Of a DNA stretch of 64,000 nt, positions 57,396 through 64,000 are shown piece by piece. The DNA is taken from the NCBI RefSeq assembly GCF_947623445.1, contig NC_135243.1:4714501-4778500 (forward strand), in the 5' to 3' direction. This DNA comes from Clavelina lepadiformis. Lineage: Eukaryota > Chordata > Ascidiacea > Aplousobranchia > Clavelinidae. The notes under the pieces are model-generated. The model was given only the letters and a program-made list of their open reading frames with translations. It did not search any database and was not told the DNA's origin. A program made the position numbers and the translations under genes. The first letter of the stretch is position 1. Every line of letters begins with the position of its first letter.

Positions 57396-60300
57396 CTTCG
57401 TATCCTTTGACTGGTTGCCATATGTTATGTTCTAGCTGCCCTTTATATTCGATTTTCGTCAGCATGGTTTTACCGTTAGGACTGCTCGTAACAGGTAAAC
57501 TGTAGTTACTGTTTATTGTTCCTTTATCTTGGCGTAATAAAGTTAAACGCTGCCATAACTTTTCAAAACAAACGGTTAAGTTAAACTAGTTAAAGTAAAA
57601 AAGATTTGCTAACGTTTTCCTTCACATGTCGTATACTTCAGCAGATGATGCCGCCCACAATTTTCTGCGTAACAGCTGCGCCATTATGACGAAATAAACT
57701 ACCGATAAACCTGCAGTTTGTTTTTATGGTGTCCGGTTGCTACAGAACTAACTGGCATTTCAAGAGCTTTTTAAAACAAAAATTGCCGACTGTTACAGCA
57801 AATTGCTGACATCCCAGTTGTAAGGTCTAGTCGGAAAAGATGTAAAAGCCCATAAAGCGGCATATAATAGTAGCAATAAAGTGGTTAAAAATTATTTTTA
57901 AGGCAAATTTAAGTAAGTGAATGCGTTTGAATATCATCTCAGATACTGGTTTTTTGATTTTTATTTGTTGATGCAATGCTAGTTTTTACAACAAAAAAAG
58001 TCAAGAAATATTAAATTATTTATTCAAAGTATTGTAAGGTCATTTTTTATCTTTAAAGCGATTGACCAAATTAAATCTGATTACCACTATCTTGCTTTTT
58101 ATTATCATTTTACACTTTCACACACACTTTTACACTATCTTGCATGGTTTTAAGCTCTTTGGGCTTTACCACCTTTTCTCGTTCATTGGTTGTTGGTGCT
58201 CTGTGTTGAGTTATAAGTTATAACAATCGTATTTTTTGATTTGCAAGGTTGATGGTAAAAAATTAACAGAGCGATACAATGCTTTAATGTTACATCGAGT
58301 TGCAAGTAGCAATGTCCAACATCCTTTGTACGATAAATATGAGCTGAAATCCCATTAAATTGTTACCATAAAAAAGTTTTTATTTTTGCATTTAAAGCCA
58401 AATCGAACAATTATTTTCAGCATTCCAGGCCATTCAAAAACAAGAAGAGTCGCTTACACGTAGTATATGTCAATACACCGTCGACAGTAGATGACGCTGT
58501 TGAGCTAATAAATTCGAGAATAGATAAAACAGTTCTTCTGTTGTTAGGCATTAAAGTGACTTCTTGCTCAACTCGTATGTGAAGTTAATATATGCCTGCA
58601 GATAAATGCACTAAGAGTACTTCTTTTGTGACAATTATGTGTAAGCTTATAGGTAATTGGGTTGTTTTATTAAAAAGAAATGTCTTGTCGATGACCTTTC
58701 CCGGACTGAAAAGCGATTGAGAGCGTATTTTGTTACTGCACTAACGTTAGCTCATTTGGCGAACGTCAATAGAGATTAATAAAGGATTTGAAATACACTG
58801 GCAAAAATAACATCAAACAAATATTCCGGGAAATTGCCTGTATGCTTGCGATCTTTTGCTACTTCGCGTTGTAAAGTTAGAACACACTTGCGATGTCGTA
58901 TTTTTTCGGTAACCAAAAAGATTTGGACCGTGGCTTTACTTCAATTTGAAAGAATGTTAATTTTACTGAACTTTAAAGAATGTTGGGGTGCTGCGCGTGA
59001 GAAACACGTCATGACACAGACGAATGATAAAGTTCTACTTAGTGACGTGGCAGCTATGAAAGTTGGTTGAAGAATTTTAGTTCAAGCTAATATTGCAAAA
59101 AGAGATGTTTCCCTTTAATAACTGCCACATTGTTACGCGCATAATTTTCTGCTTTAAAATGACTTCTAAGAAACAACAGAATTGATTTGAAATAATAACT
59201 GACAACAAACAAGTGTTTATCTTAACCAAAACGCACTCACACCAACTTGGAAAGATATAAGATTGTTTCTTGCTACAGTTTTAACTTGTATTGAAACGTT
59301 ACAGGTCAGGTAGCAATCCAGACTTTTGCGCTGTTCCAAAGTTTGATAAAACGTGTTACATGCAGGTAAGGATTAATAGAGTGAAACATTGAACGTCACA
59401 TTCTGTTCATAGTCTACAGAAATGCGCTTGATGTACTGAATTTGTTGTATGGATGAGTGAGTTTCATATGGCGACCGCTAAACGTCACCAGGTACTTTCG
59501 TATTTCGCCCCAAGCATGTCTAACTACTAACATTCTGTGCCAGCGGTAAGACACGAACAATTAGTCTTACACAGTTGTTTATATATAACCATCTGTTCGA
59601 CTGTCGGTGTAGCTCTTTGTGATTTACCACTTGTGACCATACACGTGTACATACATACTCGTATTTGGCCGCAGGCACGGAAAGCCATGTTTCAATAAGT
59701 CGTTAAACCTCGTTCAACCACATGTCTTAAAAAAATCAAACGAAATTGTCAATCAAATGAAAACTATCTACTACCGTAAACATTACACGTCTCGGAGCAT
59801 TGAGTTTGACAGCATAATTACTTTGGTTTTTAATCATTTGACATTAAGTGCCTTGATCTTTCATTGCGTTATCAAATAAAAATACGTGTTTGGCTTTCGT
59901 GCTTACCCTTCACAGTGATTAAGAGTTACCTCAATCGTTTTCCTATGCGCATTATCATCTCCACGCAGCACGCAATTACTGCATACAATGAACTGATAGC
60001 TTCTAAGCGTAGCTCAGTACTTGGTGCATATCGAAAATTAGACGGGAAATTCCAGCTATGTTTTCCAACGACACCGGATGTGTTGTGTAGCGCTCCTATT
60101 TTGAATGTTACTTGGTAACTTCCACTGTGTCTTTGAATGATATGTCGTTGGTTACACACGAAATCATCCAATTCTTGTCTTCTATTTTACATAACGGCTA
60201 AGACACTTCTTTACAATGCGGAACGTTTAACGATGAAAGAAAATGAGGAATAAATACAGACACGAGAGTTTTACGTTTAATACAAGATTGCAGCAAGAGA

Positions 60301-60414
60301 TAAAAATAGAGCGGCAAGCCACTACCACCATCGCCAAACATGGCTAAAATTGTATCAAAAACTTAACTAAATCAGTTTGTTGGAAGTGGACTGGATACCA
60401 ATAAAGTAAAACAT
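57396..60414. other. intergenic, mostly unassigned
   Basis: Promoter region of the Ly6-sushi-vWA gene at the left, 3' flank of the ATF4-like gene at the right. A third, more diverged member of the dispersed repeat lies at about 58130-58290. No supported gene was seen. Short open frames at 58.8-59.1 and 59.9-60.1 kb lack splice or start evidence. Confidence 0.4.
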
Positions 60415-61613
60415 TTAACTTAAAAGGCCTTTGATTTTGTACACTTCCAACATGAGTTCTTTGAGATAGTCAATCTCTCGACTGATCTGGGTCACTTTGT
60501 CTCGAAGTGACTTGTTTTTTCCATCAAGTTGAGACAACTCAGTGTCACGATCCTGCTGTTCTAGTCGTTTTTTTTCCCGGTATCGTGTGGCGGCGTTTTT
60601 GTTCTGGTCACGCTTGCGCTGTTTGCGCTCCTGCGTCGTGTTTACTTTGCTCTTTCGGCCGCATTTGTGGGGTCGAAACTCCGGGGAACTGGGAACAGAA
60701 GACACGGGAGAAGATGCCAACGATTCAAGCGACGACGTTGACAGCACATCATCCGAGCACATAAGCTCGCGTAGTTCGGTTGTTCTCGGCACCTCAGTTG
60801 CTTTTGGCAAACTAAGCTTTGAATGCAGTGGTGCCGCTTTTGGGATGAACGTCTGTTGCACCGGCACGTCAACGCGGTGAACGAAAGTATCCTGCTCAGC
60901 TGTTAGCAAGCTTTCCAGCGTAAGGTCGGCACCACTAATTAACGCATCTTGTATAATGTTAGATTGGTCGTCCGAACAAATTTCAGGGCTAGAAACTATT
61001 GTAATACCGAGCTGTTCCAACAGTTCATCGGTGTTATCAAAATTAATGGACGATGACGTAACATTCGCTTGTGGGATTGTATCGTCATATGCTGCTACGT
61101 AAGAGGGTGACGCACTCTCAATATATGAGCCGGAACCGGACAAATCGCTTTGAGGTGAACCGACCCCAGAGTCTATGCTGCTTGCAGGTGAAAGCGGTTG
61201 CCCAAGCTTGTTTAATGGCGTTTTTACATCTAGTCCTTGGTTGGATAAAGCAAAGCTATGAAAGTCATCATCTACAAGATCTTGTAAAGCGCTTATGACA
61301 ACCTGGTTGCTATTGTCTAAAGCTGGCAAACCTGCAATTAACAGCTTGGTTTAGTTCCTGGTTAAAAACTTTTTGACTAACAATGTTAATGCTACAGTTA
61401 AACAACACAAAACTTACTCATGTCAAAATCAAGAAAGCTATCTTGAAATACATCACACGACGCCTTCGGCGCGGTGTGCATAAATCCGGCAGAGCTAAAC
61501 TCCACCTTATCTTGAACGAGCCCCCCTTCAGGTACCCAGGACTGGGTTCCTGCCTCCTCCAGCAAGTTCCCCCCGAACAAGCTGGGCACTTCGGAATAAT
61601 ACATCGATTCCAT
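60415..61613 (-). CDS. ATF4: ATF4-type bZIP transcription factor (370 aa)
   Basis: Two coding exons, 61418-61613 and 60415-61331, 1113 nt, in frame. A 5' exon (ending at 62466) is non-coding for the main frame. The start is MESMYYSEVPSLFGG. The last 75 residues form a bZIP: basic region RDQNKNAATRYREKKRLEQQ, which matches the ATF4 signature NKTAATRYRQKKR, then a leucine zipper (LSQLDGKNKSL, ISREIDYLKELMLEV). SSIDSGVGSPQSD (residues 116-128) contains DSGxxS, a beta-TrCP degron of the kind that controls ATF4 stability. ATF4 drives the integrated stress response. The mRNA carries upstream ORFs as in vertebrate ATF4 (see next entries). ATF5, a close relative with a similar uORF layout, is the main alternative. 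Confidence 0.88.
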
Positions 61614-61696
61614 ATATTCTGTGGATATCCTCTATTGAGCCTAGTAAATGGCTATGGAAAGCGGAGTCTTCGTAAAACAATTCATGGTGCAAGGGT

Positions 61697-62465
61697 CTAA
61701 ATACAAAATAGCGGCTTAGAGCCAAATAATACAGCAATAGCACACTAAGGCAGGAATAGGGATGTACATTCTAGAATAACAAATCGTAAAGAAATTAATC
61801 TCATAAGATTCAAATCTAATTTTCATATTTTTTCCAAATCTTAAGAACTGGTTTTATTTTATGATTAAAAGTTTTCATTGGCACATGCAGGAAATAGAGT
61901 TGTCGATTGTTATTTCATGTTTCAATACCATGTGGTGGGTGAGTTAGTCGTCATGAATTAAACGGTATATTATTATGTCAATTTGACAACTTTGTAAACT
62001 TGCTTAAACAATAATAGTTTTGTGAGCTTATTGCAAATTCAAATTAAAAGCACTGCTGGTGCTAAATATGTTTTGACTTAAATGCTATTTTAGAATAGGA
62101 TTGGAAATTCTGGGTCCGGAACAAAAACAGTCTAGAATAGTGAATTATTCTGTATCGTACATCCCTAAGCAAGAAACCTATTTGCAGTAACAAATTCCAA
62201 CCATTTTACACAAAGCTCGACAAACGTTGTCTATGCTTAAGGGTAGTTAAATTATGACAGTTTTTTAGCAAAATAACGCAATTAAACAATCAACAACCCA
62301 TTAAAAATACACCGGTTACTTTCTGATAGGCCTGCTAGCATTGAAAAATACATAACAACGCAGTGGGCCTACCAGTAGCTATTCGAGTATGGCTTTCCAA
62401 ACCTAAACATTACGTAAAACGTAGGCCTAACAGGTAACAGCTACAATAATGCAAAAGTTACTTAC
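61697..62465 (-). other. intron 1 of the ATF4-like gene
   Basis: Bounded by ATGGA|GTAAGT at 62466 and TATTTAG at 61697. It separates the uORF start exon from the main start exon and carries a MITE (61757-62167). Confidence 0.6.
61757..62167. mobile_element. hAT-type MITE (411 bp) in ATF4 intron 1
   Basis: Ends tagggatgtac and gtacatcccta are exact complements. Both sides continue with an attctagaata-like block. Flanks ggcaggaa (61749-61756) and agcaagaa (62168-62175) match 6/8, an aged 8-bp duplication. Confidence 0.7.
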
Positions 62466-62514
62466 TCCATGCTGGTGCACGGTGAAGGTACAAACGCAGG
62501 CATCGCGGTGCTAG

Positions 62515-62526
62515 TCAGTGAGCCAT
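62515..62526 (-). promoter_or_regulatory. uORF1 of the ATF4-like mRNA (3 codons, MAH)
   Basis: ATG GCT CAC TGA in exon 1, 12 nt upstream of the uORF2 start. Vertebrate ATF4 also has a three-codon uORF1 that promotes reinitiation. The transcription start was not mapped, so its inclusion in the mRNA is inferred. Confidence 0.6.
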
Positions 62527-63585
62527 CCTGGCCCAAAATTATACTCAAAAAATAACGACGTCTTCCTTGGAAACAATTTGAGAGAAATGAAACCAGGCGA
62601 CTTGATAGCGTGTTGCTTCGAAACGAGTGTTACAAAACAGTTAATGATAAGTATTCATCCGCTGATTTAATTTCGTTGTCTGTTCAACTTTTTAAAATCT
62701 TAACGGTATAGTTGTTTAAAAAGATGTGCTTATATGAAACATTTTAATATGATAGTTTAAAAGAAATGTTTTCTTTTACAAAAAAATACATAAATTGGTA
62801 TTTATATATAGTGGTGGAGCAACATTAAGATTCTTGGCTGATGCAAGAATCGTGAAAATCATGCGTCGAGCGCGTGATCACTACGTCAAAACATCATGAA
62901 TGGACCAAAGGGAGTTTTGGAGGCTCGCTTGTCATTGGAGACACAAGTAGGGAGGAACTTATATTGACAACGATTGAGATGTCAACTCAGCGACTGCTCA
63001 CAAACACGAGTGAATGTAGTTGCTTTACTGTGCTTTGTTGGTATAATGAGCCATATCCGCATTCCAAAAACGAGCCAATGTACACAATTGTACCCTCGAG
63101 GCATCGATGACGTCAAAAAATCGTCCTTGATACGTCCTACTTTCAGATGTCCTTTATGACATCATGGCGACGCAGCAAATCTATTAGCGGACACGATAAA
63201 AGTTTTTGGCAAATAGGGCAGTCATAAGTTGTAGCAATAAATTCCCGAACCGCAAGCGGTCACAAGACACGTAAATAAGACAAAGCGATAACAGTTGTAA
63301 CGGTAAAGTGACTTTCTTTTTGACTGTGTACTTTGTACCGTGTTTGCTTTTGAACAATAACGGTCTACGATGAATCAAGCCTTTACTGCTTTTTTATTTC
63401 CAACAGCCATTTGCTTGACTACATTACAGTTGACGAAAGTTTACTATTTTAGAGACTATCTCATAATTGTGACCACTTTGTATATTGTTTTCGGAACACT
63501 GCGTAAATGACCAAATAAAATGTTCATAATTATGCCATAAAACATAACAGAAATATGCGTTACAAAAACTAATTGCTGTATAGCA
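62527..63585. other. upstream region of the ATF4-like gene
   Basis: Contains gatgacgtca-type CRE-like sites, for example tgacgtca at about 63108 and acgtcaaaac at 62883. No coding exon was recognised. Confidence 0.4.
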
Positions 63586-64000
63586 CAAGGGTGTCCAAAC
63601 TACCGCCCGCGGTTCAGCTGCGGCCCGGTATCTGTTTATTATTGGCCAGCGACCATCAACGAGCTTACAAGTAACTTCATACCGAAGATAAAGAAATACA
63701 AAACAACTGTTGGAAGTTTAAGTCTAACAAACTTTATTTCAATCTGGTTTACATAAAAGTGTTCAATTTCAAACTATTCAGGTGCAAATTATTTTTTCAA
63801 GCATTTAGTGTTAATTATGAACTTGCATTCGTTAATTGTAAGGTGAACTAAATTGCGGGACATTAGTGAGCAGATATTGCGTCAAAATTTAAAAACTATG
63901 TATCACAAGAACTTTACAATCCTGTCATTTCTTATGGTCCCACCTGTAACGAGACCCTGTAGTCAGTAGTGCCTGTACACTGTCCTGCTACGTGTTACAT
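63586..64000. mobile_element. left end of a hAT-like element, runs off the window
   Basis: Starts caagggtgtccaaactaccg followed by cccgcggttcagctgcggcc, a terminal style common to hAT-type elements in animals. The matching right end is not found before the window edge. Confidence 0.5.

Larger units (their letters stand above)
61528..62503 (-). promoter_or_regulatory. uORF2 overlapping the ATF4 start codon out of frame (68 codons)
   Basis: It begins ATGCCTGCG at 62503 in exon 1, is spliced (62466 to 61696) and continues out of frame through the main ATG (61613) to TGA at 61528-61530. The overlap with the main coding sequence is 86 nt. Vertebrate ATF4 has an inhibitory uORF2 of 59 codons overlapping by about 83 nt. 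Translation of this frame would exclude the main start except under stress, when reinitiation is delayed. A second in-frame ATG lies at the exon 1 end. A further 14-codon frame (MNCFTKTPLSIAIY) lies in exon 2. Confidence 0.75.

Noticed and set aside
60507..60880. Cys-rich plus-strand frames opposite the ATF4 bZIP
   Set aside because: They overlap the bZIP coding exon in antisense, and the codon pattern is explained by the minus-strand gene.

Overview
The window is AT-rich animal nuclear DNA with intron-rich genes, GT-AG splice sites, short introns, no operons, and many short inverted-repeat transposons. The protein set (HD-PTP/PTPN23, an ATF4-type bZIP factor, WSC-sulfotransferase, sushi/vWA proteins) and the compact, MITE-rich layout suggest a tunicate, most likely a Ciona-like ascidian. 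That assignment is inferred from style and has not been tested by a search. Exons were joined by hand from splice consensus, reading-frame continuity and remembered family patterns. The four large models stay in frame across every junction, and the other multi-exon models also keep frame.

Layout. (1) 0.1-8.3 kb: two tandem copies (about 2.8 kb each, minus strand) of a six-exon gene for a small secreted protein. A pogo-type DNA transposon remnant with a PHD-like finger lies between them. (2) 9-12 kb: gene-poor, with a tRNA-derived repeat, a TPR fragment and a possible C-terminal exon of an unknown gene. (3) 12.16-28.43 kb: a complete 28-exon PTPN23 (HD-PTP) gene, minus strand, 2130 residues. 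(4) 28.4-34.6 kb: repeat-dominated, with a hAT MITE with 8-bp target-site duplications, a probable solo LTR, a hAT BED-finger remnant and a Ty3/Gypsy integrase remnant. (5) 34.66-38.4 kb: a WSC-domain sulfotransferase gene (minus). (6) 39-44 kb: MITEs, a C2H2 finger fragment and a terminal membrane exon. (7) 44.03-45.9 kb: a four-exon P-loop sulfotransferase-like gene (plus) with a broken paralogue fragment upstream. (8) 46.2-48.0 kb: a pogo/Tigger element with an intact transposase. (9) 50.1-57.4 kb: a 15-exon gene for a secreted Ly6/uPAR - six sushi - vWA protein (minus). (10) 60.4-62.5 kb: an ATF4-type bZIP gene (minus) with upstream ORFs arranged as in vertebrate ATF4.

The genes do not form one pathway. 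No bacterial-style system is present. The most notable points are a PTPN23 active-site loop whose invariant Arg is His, the conserved ATF4 uORF architecture, a hAT MITE whose target-site duplication lies on a splice donor, and the Ly6-sushi-vWA domain combination. Several well-preserved hAT-type MITE families with readable 8-bp duplications show recent transposon activity.
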